Source: Phascolomyces articulosus
Lineage: Eukaryota > Mucoromycota > Mucoromycetes > Mucorales > Lichtheimiaceae
DNA length: 64,000 nucleotides
Assembly: GCA_025677815.1 (NCBI GenBank)
Contig: JAIXMP010000011.1
Coordinates: forward strand, 1,178,001 to 1,242,000
Reading direction: 5' to 3'
The notes under the pieces are model-generated. The model searched no databases, had not been told where the DNA came from, and was given only the letters and a program-made list of their open reading frames with translations. Of this stretch, positions 12,287-23,075 are shown piece by piece (the first letter of the stretch is position 1; every line of letters starts with the position of its first letter). Made by a program: the position numbers and the translations under genes.

Positions 12287-13215
12287 TTTGTTAAAGTAAT
12301 ATATTAGGAAGAAGTCAAAAAAAAAGTGAACTGAATTGAACGCGCTTTTTTCAGAGACCGGCTTTCAATAAACGCGACGCGTTTTGCTTTTCAAAAAATC
12401 AAACATAAATCGCGCTTGTCAGTGCATTATATTTAATTACCATCGTCATTATTGTTTTTCATAGATCTTTAAAAACAAAACTTTCTTATATCATCGCCTT
12501 TACCATTATATAATTTTATACCACTTCAATCTATTTACCATAGATAATTAACAAGTTTTGTGGGTTTCTTATCAAATAATACATCCATACTCTCGGTTCT
12601 TATAAACTGTTGTTTATACTCATTAAATCTGTTGGAGACATTAAAACGGCTGAATCGATCACATTGATATTCATTGGTAACCAGGCTTTACGTATAATAT
12701 CGATAATACACATTCCCTAGGGCTATTTACTATAATTGATCAACAGTTGTTAAAAATAATTGGATGGCAACCAATGATCATTTTGCTTTGGTAACAAAAT
12801 AGGGTTGACTTTGGATGATTCTAGAAAATTTAGAAATCACATTCGTATTAAGAATACGGCATTTGAGTGATATCAATTGTTCCCATTGTCAATGATAATA
12901 GCATTCACTGATAAATATCCAGTTGCAATTTCTTACAAGGTTTATAATTTCCATATATTCAATTAAAATTCTCATAATCCTTCCATATATATAAATATCA
13001 CAAACTCATCCCCCCTTTTCTTCATACACCACTATATAAGAAAGCAGCACGCAAAAACACATTCAGAAAAAAAGCAATTTTGAGGGGGAAATGTTTATAC
13101 AATTTGACACGCAAAAAAATAGAAAGCATAATAGCTTCTTTTGATTGCTCTAAAAAGACATGAACTTTTTTGGAATGGATTCAACGATGATATTGTATTT
13201 GGCTTTTTTTTTCTT
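12287..13215. other. Intergenic: PDS5 promoter region and eS27 3' region
   Basis: 929 bases between the PDS5 start and the eS27 stop. The part next to PDS5 holds a cluster of CGCG elements (see the regulatory entry). The rest is AT-rich with no open frame that looks coding. Confidence 0.6.
12340..12416 (-). promoter_or_regulatory. Cluster of CGCG / ACGCGT elements upstream of PDS5
   Basis: Four CGCG tetramers lie within about 75 bp, including one exact MluI box ACGCGT at 12377-12382, roughly 90 bp upstream of the PDS5 start codon. In yeasts ACGCGT is the MBF/MCB element that drives G1/S genes, cohesin genes among them. CGCG is rare in this AT-rich DNA, so the cluster stands out, but single ACGCGT sites also occur elsewhere in the window. 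The regulatory reading is an inference. Confidence 0.4.
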
Positions 13216-14133
13216 TTAGTTGATCTTTCTGCGGAAAGAGGAACCTATGTTTAATAATAAATATATTATAGAAATGACAAAATGTTGTTTTTTTCAATGA
13301 TTAGTATCAATATATTACTATTATCATTTTTTATCATTCCTTATAAATACGCGTAAAAATTAATTACCTTCAGTCAAACGGGCACGACCACCAGTAGGTT
13401 GGCAAAGAACGGTACCACAGGACGAGCACAAAACAACAGTCTGGGCGTGGCTGAAGACAGTGCTGATGTTCAAGCAGCCTAAAAGAATAACATTGTAATT
13501 TCAGTAAAAAATACAAAAGTTGATGCATTTCGACACTCCTAATTCCCTGAATTTTGATTCTACAGGACGTAAAAAGAACCCTTTTGTATTGAATTCAATT
13601 CTTACCAGGGCACTTAACATCCATGAAGTACGAGTTGGGAGAAGCCACGATTCTCTTCTTCTTGTGGCAGCGCTTCTCGTGCTCAACAGAGGGATTCAAA
13701 AGGTCGACAGCCAACTATAAATTATTCATAACAAGAATTTGATTTAGTATTTTCTTTTCAGACACTCATTCAATCATCCATCTCGAATAATGTTTTCTCT
13801 TTTTTTTGCACAAAAGGGTTTCAAGGCTGGGCACATTAAACAAGTTGCTCCTTTTCTTTTTTGGCGTGTATAATATAAACGTAGATCGTTTCGATTAACG
13901 TCTTGTTGGAAAAATGGGGCTAGCTGCGGGAATCATGTTTTTTTCGAAATCGTCGGTGTCAATGTTAAAAAAAGGAGAGATCTCGTATACTGGCATCGTT
14001 TGGATTAGACTCATCCATCCATCCATCCATCGGTCGTATCCATCCATGATGGTTTTTCGATATCATGGCCTTTCCCTTGCTCCTTTTGTGCAAAAAAATT
14101 TACCCCATTACCCATCCTACTACTTACAGTCAT
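13216..14133 (-). CDS. RPS27: 40S ribosomal protein eS27
   Basis: Small-subunit protein eS27. Four exons join to exactly 84 codons plus stop, the usual family length: 14128-14133 (ATGACT, only two codons), 13606-13714 ([20 protein letters not shown]), 13368-13478 ([17 protein letters not shown] and [17 protein letters not shown]) and 13216-13244 (SSFRRKIN, stop). The zinc-ribbon cysteines CPGC and CSSC-type pair are present. The two-codon first exon, with a GTAAGT donor, is chosen because no ATG precedes LAVDLL in exon 2 and phase is kept; the first intron is 413 nt, long for this window, as is common for ribosomal protein genes. Identity is certain; the first exon is an inference that RNA-seq would settle. 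Confidence 0.93.
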
Positions 14134-15980
14134 TCTGCAAAAGGCTCAAAAAAAGGAAGGGTCTATGGTTCTTCAAGCGGCCAATATATTGGCTTTGATT
14201 TTTTTCTCCGACTAGTCTTGTGCCCTCGCTTCTCAAGCTGCGGCACTTGGTTGTCCCAAATTACCCATCCCTCCTGACACTTTTTCATGCAAAAAATACA
14301 AGTTCTCGCAGTCCACCATGGACTTGTATTTCTCTCCTATTCTTTGTTACGCAGTAATTAGACCTTTAATAGCATGTTCTAATATTGTTTAATCTATGAA
14401 TTTTGATTTTCATCACGAGCTTCTACTGCGGCAACATCCTGTACAACTCGATGATTGAGAACATATGGAATTCTAATTGTAGTAATAAAAAAAACATATT
14501 GGATGATTTCTATTTGGATAAGTGAATGTTTATTAATGATGTAGAACCGTTATATTGGTTTCACCTTTCTTGATGGGTTTTATGATGAAAGATCACCTTA
14601 CATATTTTCCAATTTAGGATACTTACATCACTGAATATCTATGTCGTGATTGGTGTTTGTTATGGTATTTTTGCTCAATATTTGTGTATTTCTTTTTTTA
14701 TAGTTGTCTATTTTCAAAAGAAAAGAATAACCAATTGTACAATAATTGTGTGAATTGTAATATGGATATGCTGCGAGATGTGTATCTTGTCAAAAAAAGA
14801 AAACACAATGGTGGAGACAAGAACATCAACTGATGGTTTAGTTCAGCCACTATTGACGTAATGTAAACAGATTCTTTTACTTGTTTTCCCTGTCTTCTAT
14901 TTGCTATTATTAAATCTATTTATAAACACTTCCTCAATATTTAGTATTCATGGCATAGTAAATGATCTACGCAGTATTAGTTTTATCACTATTACAGGAT
15001 AAATGGTTTTCTTCCATGAGGGTTATGCAAACAACCCCAATCCTATAAACGTAAAACATGTACAATACAAATTAACTCTTATGCCATAGATTAGTATGCA
15101 TTATTTTATATTTACATACAATTGATTAATGAAAAATTAGAGTGTATATGCATTTTATATAAGAAGTTATAGACATGATTCACATCTGCATCTCCTTTGA
15201 TAGCAGCTTACTAGTTATAATAACTTATAACAAAATCATGCGTGGTTTATAATTACCTCCAAGGTGTTACACAGATTAGTTAAAGTTACAGTATATCAAG
15301 TTTATATGTTTGGAAAGATAAAGTATACATGACCAATGTTGAATATCAATATCATATTCCACATACAAACATATACAAAGGGAATAAAGTAGTTTCTATT
15401 TTATTTTTATTTGAAACAAAAACAATGCACCATCTATTTGACTTTTATGAAAAATAACATTGGATTAGATCTATAGTTTTGTATCAGGTATCTATGTTCG
15501 TGAAATAGGCCGAAATGAAGACTTTCATCGCATCGATGGAACTTATAGAGTATGTCTTTCTCTGTTCTATTGTATGTGGCTCTATTTTATAACAAAATTG
15601 TAACTTACACGTTAACACCATTAGTTTCTCTTTAGGAATATTTTCTTCGGCAATGGACAGGAGTATCAAAAAATGATTTTTCTAAGAATTATCTGTAAGA
15701 TGTCATTCATAAATCTTTGGCTTCATAATTAATGAATTATACACCACGAATAACAGAATATGTAAGTGGTAGTACGTAATAAACCTACAGTTTTACCTAT
15801 AGAGTTATTGTTTTTTTTTAAAAAAAAAAAAGTGTAATCACTTTATATTCTGAATATACTTAGTCAATCAACTGCTTAAATGAAGGTTTAGAATATTTGA
15901 CAGGTATATAATCCATGTTTTTCAAGACAAAAACGGTCCTTCATTGTTTCTAATATAATTTTTTGCTTTGCGTCTTTATT
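14134..15980. other. Intergenic, no recognised gene
   Basis: 1.8 kb of AT-rich DNA upstream of eS27. Near 14130-14330 the base composition is richer and probably belongs to the eS27 promoter and leader. The stretch 15480-15720 contains short coherent frames that could be the decayed 5' part of the P450 remnant that follows, but I cannot align them with the family. Otherwise nothing recognisable. Confidence 0.5.
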
Positions 15981-17136
15981 TTACCAAAACCCAAAGAAAT
16001 AGAAGATCTGAACCCTATCCTACTTCATACAGTCGTAAAAATAGCTGCTTCTCTATTTGTTGGTAAAAACCTTTGCGAAAATGAAGATTTGCTCGATATA
16101 TTTAAAAACTTTGGAACGTGTGTTGGTTCCGCGAGATAGACCAGGCTATGGATATTGTGTGCACCTCAAATAGTACAGAATATTCAAATGTGATAATATA
16201 TTGTTACGTCCTGTTTTTATGGCGTAAGAAAAATATAATAAAGGTTTTGAGTAATATCTCAAGGAAGATAAAATAAGCTATAAATTTAGCTGGGAAAATA
16301 AATGAATAAGAGAAAAATAATAAAATCAAAGGTTGTCTGTTTATGCAACACAATGTCAACAGTCCCTAAATATGGGAATTAAAGATAAATAGCTTAAAAG
16401 ATTTAAGAGAAAAGTGAAGAGTGACCTAATAGTCGTTTCCTTCATACGAAAACTAAGAGAAAATTAGTAGATGGCTAAAGATATGACTAAGAGATGATTT
16501 TTATTCAAAAGAGTTTTCTTCATCCTATTTATACTATTTCATTTTCTAATCTAATGGGATCAATTGCTAATTTCCAGGTAATCTCTGCGTATGATTTGGT
16601 AAAGATTGCTATTCGTAGTGTAAGGGTTGCTTGAATTGATTCAATAGTTGAAATCATCTGAGCATGTTCTGCTACTTCAATAGCAACAATCACCCAAATA
16701 TCAGGAATAATAGCTACAATATTGGTAACAGTTAATACGATATTAGCAATAGTTGAGACATTAGGAGCGACAATTGCTTCTTTGAATGCATAAATCACGT
16801 GTAAAGATTTCTTTATGCAATACCAACAGTACTTGATAATTTATTTAAACAAATTAATAATAATTAAAATAATAAAAAAAAGAAAGTGGAAAAAAAGTGG
16901 AGGTAGTAATATGAAAAAAAGACACCAATCCGTGTCATAGATACTTCAAAATTTATATATAGGTCAAAATATCATGTTTAATAGTTTTATCAATCATCAA
17001 GACAGTACACTGCAAAAAGATACTACTGGAAATTACCACAAGTTTGAACCGGTCTGTCATCTTGAAACGAGTTGTTCATTCACTAGACTTGATAACGATT
17101 ATTTACTTTTTGGTGTAGGAAACATGGTTGTCCATA

Positions 17137-17174
<38 letters not shown>

Positions 17175-17381
17175 GAATAAGAAATATAGTTATAAGATGG
17201 CAATATCTATTAGTTACTTAATCAGATATGAAATCACTGGTGTTTTTGTTCAATGCAAGTAGGCAAAACAGCTGTATCTTTACTCATACGTGATTACGAT
17301 ATAAAGTTAGTCAAAGATCTTGCAAACATGCCGCACGCCTCTCCTGGAGATATTATCATTCAACGAAAGAGTAAAAGATAA
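15981..17381 (+). pseudogene. Cytochrome P450 remnant, broken and interrupted
   Basis: Three colinear plus-strand pieces read as parts of one fungal P450. Piece 1 (15981-16139): LPKPKEIEDLNPILLHTVVK then AASLFVGKNLCENEDLL, typical of the mid-region of fungal P450s, ending in a stop. Piece 2 (about 16974-17134): LDNDYLLFGVG, then in the next frame KHGCP, which together restore the heme-binding signature FGxGxHxCP with a one-base deletion after 17120; the Cys codon is 17129-17131. A run of 30 T follows (17139-17168). Piece 3 (17253-17381): KTAVSLLIRDYDIKLVKDL and a short tail ending in a stop, the region that follows the heme loop. An LTR-like insertion separates pieces 1 and 2. With a frameshift in the heme motif and internal stops, no active enzyme is possible. 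Confidence 0.6.
16202..16730. mobile_element. Possible solo LTR or non-autonomous insertion inside the P450 remnant
   Basis: A segment bounded by TGTTACGTCC at the left and GGTAACA at the right, i.e. TGTTAC...GTAACA inverted ends of the type seen in Ty3/gypsy LTRs. On the minus strand a TATA-like GTATAAATAGGATGAAG lies at about 16525-16541, placed as in an LTR. It sits between two colinear P450 pieces. Against it: the flanking five bases differ (TATAT against GTTAA), so no target-site duplication is visible, and the borders are uncertain. Confidence 0.3.
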
Positions 17382-17800
17382 TGCATAAACACTGTTGAAA
17401 GTATCTCATTGTGCTAATAACGAGAAAAACTTATATATAGTATTGCTATATACCTTTTCATCTTAAAAAGAAAAAGCACACACCCTTAAGACAAAACACG
17501 TCCACATAAACCAACGAATTTATAACGGACACACTTTTACCATTTATTTAAGTATACCACAACCCCACCCTTTTAATCGTTACTGTCTGTATCATGCGAA
17601 ATAGTGTATATAATAATAGTAATAAAAAGTTAAAAATTTGTGTGGTTGGTTTGTGAACGTGTAATGTGCTTTGGGTTTTGATTTATATAATGCAAAATAA
17701 GAAAAGGAATGGATGGGGAATATAAAATGGGTTTCTCTTGTTGTATAGAAAAATATATAATGTATATATAAAAAAATGTATTTTCTCTCTCTGTTTCTCT
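17382..17800. other. Intergenic: VPS1 downstream region
   Basis: AT-rich spacer with no coding signal between the P450 remnant and the VPS1 stop. A T/C-rich tract at 17780-17800 borders the VPS1 stop. Confidence 0.6.
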
Positions 17801-20800
17801 CTACACTGATCCAACAATCTCATCTGCCTTTTGCAATGCCTAATAATATAAAAAGAGTTGCATATTATGTGAGTACATCCATCCATTGAAATTAACTAGT
17901 ATGTATGTTCAGTTCCACATATATATATAATTTACCTCTATCATCTTCTTGCATTCTTTTCGTCTTTGTTGTGTATATTCGGATTCTTGCAACAAATCAT
18001 CCAATACATCGGCCTTATACAATTCAGCCAAAAGTTCATGTTGAAGACCTTCCTTTGCACGACTCACAAGGTTAAGCATAATAGCTTTTGGTACCATATC
18101 AATCATTGTACGCTTCACAATGTTGTAATAGGATTGGATCAAAAGTTCTAAATTTATATCCATTAATATCCATGTATGCTTAAACAATGAGGAGAGGAGA
18201 GGATAATCCATTTCATATTAAAACTTACTGATCACTTCTACTTCCATAAATTCACGTTCTGATAAGTTGCCTGTAGCCTTAAGTGAAGATGGTGGCTATA
18301 GAAGAATACCAAAATATAATGAAATGTTAGAAATGTTAGCAATACAGATAATATAAATAGTTCAAAAATAAAATAATAAAAAATATCATACAGGTTCCAT
18401 CATGCCACCCGATGACTTTTTAGTCTTCTTGGGACCAGAGAAGAAACTACCAAAGAAGGAACCGCTATCAGCATCGGTATTTGGAATACTAGGGTTGTTA
18501 GTTTGAAGTGCTTGAAGTTGTTTATTTGTCTTTGAATGATCTGCTGTATTATTGGCTTGTTGCTGTTGTTGATTCTTTCCGTTAATTTGTTCGTTCACAA
18601 TGGCAATGGCTTGATGGCCATTTAAAAAGTCAGGGTGCGCAGTGTTGACGTAACATGCTTCCATGCTATCCAATTTTTATAAAACAAAATGAGTTAGAAA
18701 CAAAATCTAAATCTAACTTTGTTTTTTTTTCTCTACATCCACTCCCCTTCCTTTCCATATACTTACGAAACCAAATCTGAAACAAGCTTTGTGGATGGAA
18801 TCAATGCTTTCTTAAGATATGCAAGAACAACTTGATAAAACTTATCCTTGAGGGTTGGGAATCGTTTAAAGAACTAAGATATATATAAAAATCATAGGTA
18901 TATCCAATCCATTCAGTTATAAATCCTCTTTCTATATCGTAAGACTTTTTTCTTCATTTTTGTATAACTAATTATATAGTCACCTGTTTGTTAAGCAATT
19001 GCCCCAAGATCCTCACGAGTTCGTCATACACCATATTGATACATTTGACACTAGGATCTTCAAGACGTTTAATTTGTTGCTTGATAATCACTTCGAATGC
19101 AGTGGTTGCCACAAACAAAGCAGGTGAGGAACCCTATAATATATATAAAGGTTAGATCCATATATCTTCCCATCCCTTGATTGATCCTCTACCCTTAATT
19201 TTTTCTTCCTCTAAATATCCACGTACCGATGAATTGTAAATGTAAGTACGAATATCTGCATCTCTAATTTGATCAAGAGGATCAATACCCTTGACACCAT
19301 TAGCATACAACTCATGGAACACAAAGCTAATACGTGCACCACCTGATAATTCAAAGCTGGATAAATCGTTCGAGTTACCATCAATGATGGTACGGAATTC
19401 AGTACAAAACTCGGTAATTATGTTCAAGACCAAATTGGCTTGATGGGATGAACCATCACCCAAAGGATCGCCCAATTGTGCAAGTTCAGCTTGGTATTTA
19501 CTCAAAGCAGACTGAATCTTGGCTTTGATTTCTGGTAAAGTGTTACGAATGTGATGCATCAAAATCTATAGATATACATTATAATGGAAATTATTAATAT
19601 TTCTCATCCTATTGAAAGTTATACATATATATATTTATATATAACATAGTTATATCATTTTTTTATGAGGATGATCATTTTACCATATTCAACTTGCGTG
19701 CCAAGAAAGGAGTACCGCAATATTGAGCTTTGCTACGATAAGATGGATGATTTTCAAAATAATCACGTTCAGCATCCAATGCTTTGCTAATTGACTTTTT
19801 AGAATCAATATCTCGTTGACCACGATTGACAACAGGTACATAACCTAATATAGAACCGAGTTATATCCATCCATTGTTTAGTTCAAACCAATCTTCTTAC
19901 TTTTTTTTCGCCTTGTTTGTATTTTACTTTTTTCATGTTTCAAATGCTTTATGTGTACTTACCAAGACGAAGCGGAATCACGCGACCTGCCAAGATATCA
20001 ATAACATCGGTACCTTGATCCATAAGATCAATTTTTGTCAAGACACCAATGGTACGAAGACCTTCAGGATCCACTTCACGAGCAAGTTTCAAACCATCCG
20101 AATTAGCAAGATCACTATTAGCAGCAGTAACAGCCAAAATAATTGCATTGGGTTTGGTAATATATTTCAAGATCATGTCTTTAATTTGTTTTTCAATATC
20201 CTTGGGTTGGTCTCCCACTGGGACCTAAACGCGATAGAAAAACAAATATGTATAAGTTTTTTATTGTTGTTGATCAATGTATATATATATCGCTTATCGT
20301 CATTATCGTTTCTCGCTTTCTCATTATCCTCTATCCCATCCTTCCCTTCGTCCGAGACAGTTTTTTTTATATGTAAAAAATATACCTTTGTTAAACCGGG
20401 TAAATCAATCAAAGTTAAAGTTAAGACATTGGGTGAAAAGATTCTCAAATTGATAGGTTGTGGCGAAATGCCTATATATGCAAAAAAAAAGTGGTGAATA
20501 GATAAAGACATTTGATAAACCATTCTTCGATAATAACATAAAAGATACAAAGTTATTAAATCTTACCCAAGTTTTTGCCAGTTTTGAGTTCAGTGTCCTT
20601 GACAATCTCTTCTCTAATCTTGTCAAAGTTAAAGAACTTTTGACCAGGTAAATGAAGGAATTCTCCCCATTCATCCGGGTTTTCTTCAGCATCCGTCCCA
20701 TTGGGTTTTCCATTGACTTTTTCACCCGATGCTGCCCGATTGATAAGTTGCAATACCTAATATATATATAATGGGTTGATATTTCATTCCATATACATAT

Positions 20801-21235
20801 TGAGTTCAAACAAATAAAAAAAGACGGGGTTCTGGCATCATTATAACACCATACAGAAATATTTATAGATATAGAATAAAAAAAAAAAAGCCAAGCAAAA
20901 TTACCAAGGGACGACGAGTGACAATACCCGTGCCACGAGGAAGGAAATCTCTTCCAACAATGTTTTCTAAAACCGAACTTTTACCACTTGATTGAGATCC
21001 AATCACTGTAATTTGTGGCAAATCGACGGGATTATGAACGCCCACGGTCGAGAATGCATCCTGCAACTTGTTCACTATATAGAGTTAATATGTATAAAGT
21101 ATCAGAAAAAAACCCCGCGTGTAATGACATATCAAACACCACCAAAAACCTCATCCGTCTTATGTTTCCATGACCCATGGTGCCATGCATTATAAAAGTA
21201 TTCTAATTACCTGTCTTAATCAGATGGGTATCCAT
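17801..21235 (-). CDS. VPS1: Vacuolar sorting dynamin Vps1
   Basis: Classical fungal dynamin-like GTPase. The first exon (ending at the ACAG donor) gives MDTHLIKT; it joins to [20 protein letters not shown]. GTPase motifs are all present: P-loop GSQSSGKSS, switch region [24 protein letters not shown] (DxxG) and LTKIDLMD (TKxD). Then follow middle-domain sequence ([20 protein letters not shown]), a variable Gln/Asn-rich insert with KKTKKSSGG, and the GED ([20 protein letters not shown]), ending ADEIVGSV at 17801. There is no PH or proline-rich domain, which separates Vps1/Dnm1-type from animal endocytic dynamin. At least eleven exons. In yeast Vps1 drives Golgi-to-vacuole sorting and peroxisome fission. 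The insert region separates it from Dnm1 less clearly; Vps1 is the better fit from the N-terminus. Confidence 0.92.
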
Positions 21236-21881
21236 TGTTTAAAAGTGAAAGGGAAAATGGGAAAGTAAAAAAAAAAAGGTACAAAGGAAAAAAAAGAGGG
21301 TTGAACAAGGTCAAACTTATTTTCTAGTGAGCAGTAGTACTCGTCGGGATCCAAAAATGACATGCCTCGATTTGGAAAGTGGTTAAAGTACAAAAATGGG
21401 TGACCGAGGGGAGCAAATCGCCAAGTATGTAGCCAAGTTTTAAAACCAAGACATTTGTATGATTCATACGATTGATTCAGCTGATAACTATTAACTTACT
21501 AGCTACTAATTATATAGCATTGATAACTGCTATGTTTTTCTTGGTATACAATGCATTTTATATAAGGTTTTTGTTTTATATATATACATATATAAAAAGT
21601 ATGAATCAAAAAAGGTATGATGTGTGTCGTGAACATGTACAAAAGTGTGAATAGGTATTGTTGTTTTTTTTTAATAGAGAAAAAGGAAAAGAAGGAGGAG
21701 AAAATGTAATAATAAGAAAGAACTTGAAATAAACAGAAATATATATCCAATTCCTTCTTGATGTTGCAGTTTTTTTTTTTTTGCTAGTGGTTGGTGGTGT
21801 AGTTGTTGTAAAGTAACGTAATGAGTGGTATATAATTTATAATAGTAAGGATGATTATAATAATAATAATCAATCCATCTA
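21236..21881. other. Intergenic: VPS1 promoter and 3' side of Gln/Met-rich gene
   Basis: 646 bases between two minus-strand genes. The part at 21310-21450 is less AT-rich and is probably VPS1 promoter; the remainder is A/T runs. No coding frame that I would support. Confidence 0.55.
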
Positions 21882-23075
21882 CTAATAATAATTGCCTTGC
21901 CAAAGATCTTTTACTGAGCTAAAATAATTTCGTTCTGGAAGATATCGTCTACCGTAAGTTGGATCATACATTGACATTGGCCCCATACCCGGTGTATACA
22001 TACCAGCTCCATAAGCACCAGGCATTTGTTGAGCATACGCTCCGTAAGGATCATATTGACTGGCGGCACCAAAATAGTCATAGGGTTGCCCTGGCATCAT
22101 CATCCCTCCCGCTGCTCCCATATAAGGTGTTTGTTGTTGCATCATCATCGGATTCATAAACCCTCCTACACCTGGCATCATTCCAGCGCCGGGTGTTTGT
22201 GGATACATTGAATTCATCATCATTTGTTGTTGCTGTTGTTGTTGCATCATGGCCATAGTGGTTGGATCCATCATACCTTGACCCATCATACCAGTGCCCA
22301 TCATACCAGCTCCCATCATGCCAGCGCCGCCCATCATGCCAGCGCCCATCATGCCTGGTTGAGTCCCCATCATCATATTTGGTTGTTGCATGGCCATTTG
22401 CTGTTGCAAGGCCATTTGTTGTTGCTGTTGTTGCTGTTGCTGTTGTTGTTGCATCATCATCATCATTTGTTGCTGCTGCTGCTGTTGTTGTTGTTGTTGC
22501 ATCATGGCCATACTTGTTGGATCCATTCCTGGTTGTTGATAGGGCATCCCAGCAGCACCAGGTGTCATCATGGCGGCATATCGACTATATTGATATGGAT
22601 CATATCCTCCTTGCGCTCGACCAGCTGCTTCTCTTACTTTTCGTCTTAATGTATCAAGAATACCACCGCCACCTCCTCCAGCTGCCGCCGCTGCAGCCGC
22701 TTGTTGAAAAGCAGCGGCTTGCTGTTGTTGTTCAACGCCAGCGGGTGCTGCCGCCGCCGCTGCAGGTGCTGGTTGTTGTGGAGCCGCCGCTGCAGCCGCT
22801 TGTTGAGCTTGATATTGTTGCTGTTGTTGTTGAGGAGGAGTTGTCGGTACTTGTTGATTTTGAGACATATCGGGTTGTGGTTGCCCAGGTGGTTGTACAG
22901 GTGGTGGTTGCTGTGTGGCCATCATATTGTTGTTTTGGTAATAATTTTGTTGTTGTTGTTGTTGATCGTATGGGTCAAAACTACCGTAGGGCTGCTGTTG
23001 CTGTTGTTGTTGATAATAATAATTGTTATATGGATCTTCAGTGAAAGAACGACGCTGACGAAGGCGTCCAAACAT
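21882..23075 (-). CDS. Intronless Gln/Met/Ala-rich low-complexity protein
   Basis: Single open frame of 397 residues from MFGRLRQRRSFTEDPYNNYY to KDLWQGNYY. Composition is prion-like: poly-Q blocks, Ala runs, Met-rich repeats (GAGMMGGAGMMGAGMMGTG) and Gly/Tyr/Pro-rich C-terminal half with YDPYGAYA-type repeats. A non-repetitive segment (GILDTLRRKVREAAGRAQGG) breaks the repeats near residue 140-160. No known domain, signal peptide or membrane helix. It is read as real because the start and end segments are not repetitive and the frame is open across 1.2 kb. Antisense frames open across the same repeats are shadows of CAG/CTG-like periodicity. Function unknown; such proteins often form condensates, which is only inference here. 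Confidence 0.75.
   Translation of the reverse strand: MFGRLRQRRSFTEDPYNNYYYQQQQQQQPYGSFDPYDQQQQQQNYYQNNNMMATQQPPPVQPPGQPQPDMSQNQQVPTTPPQQQQQQYQAQQAAAAAAPQQPAPAAAAAAPAGVEQQQQAAAFQQAAAAAAAGGGGGGILDTLRRKVREAAGRAQGGYDPYQYSRYAAMMTPGAAGMPYQQPGMDPTSMAMMQQQQQQQQQQQMMMMMQQQQQQQQQQQQMALQQQMAMQQPNMMMGTQPGMMGAGMMGGAGMMGAGMMGTGMMGQGMMDPTTMAMMQQQQQQQMMMNSMYPQTPGAGMMPGVGGFMNPMMMQQQTPYMGAAGGMMMPGQPYDYFGAASQYDPYGAYAQQMPGAYGAGMYTPGMGPMSMYDPTYGRRYLPERNYFSSVKDLWQGNYY

Noticed and set aside
13350..13356. Second ACGCGT box inside an eS27 intron
   Set aside because: Single isolated site in an intron without a neighbouring cluster; expected by chance at this window size.
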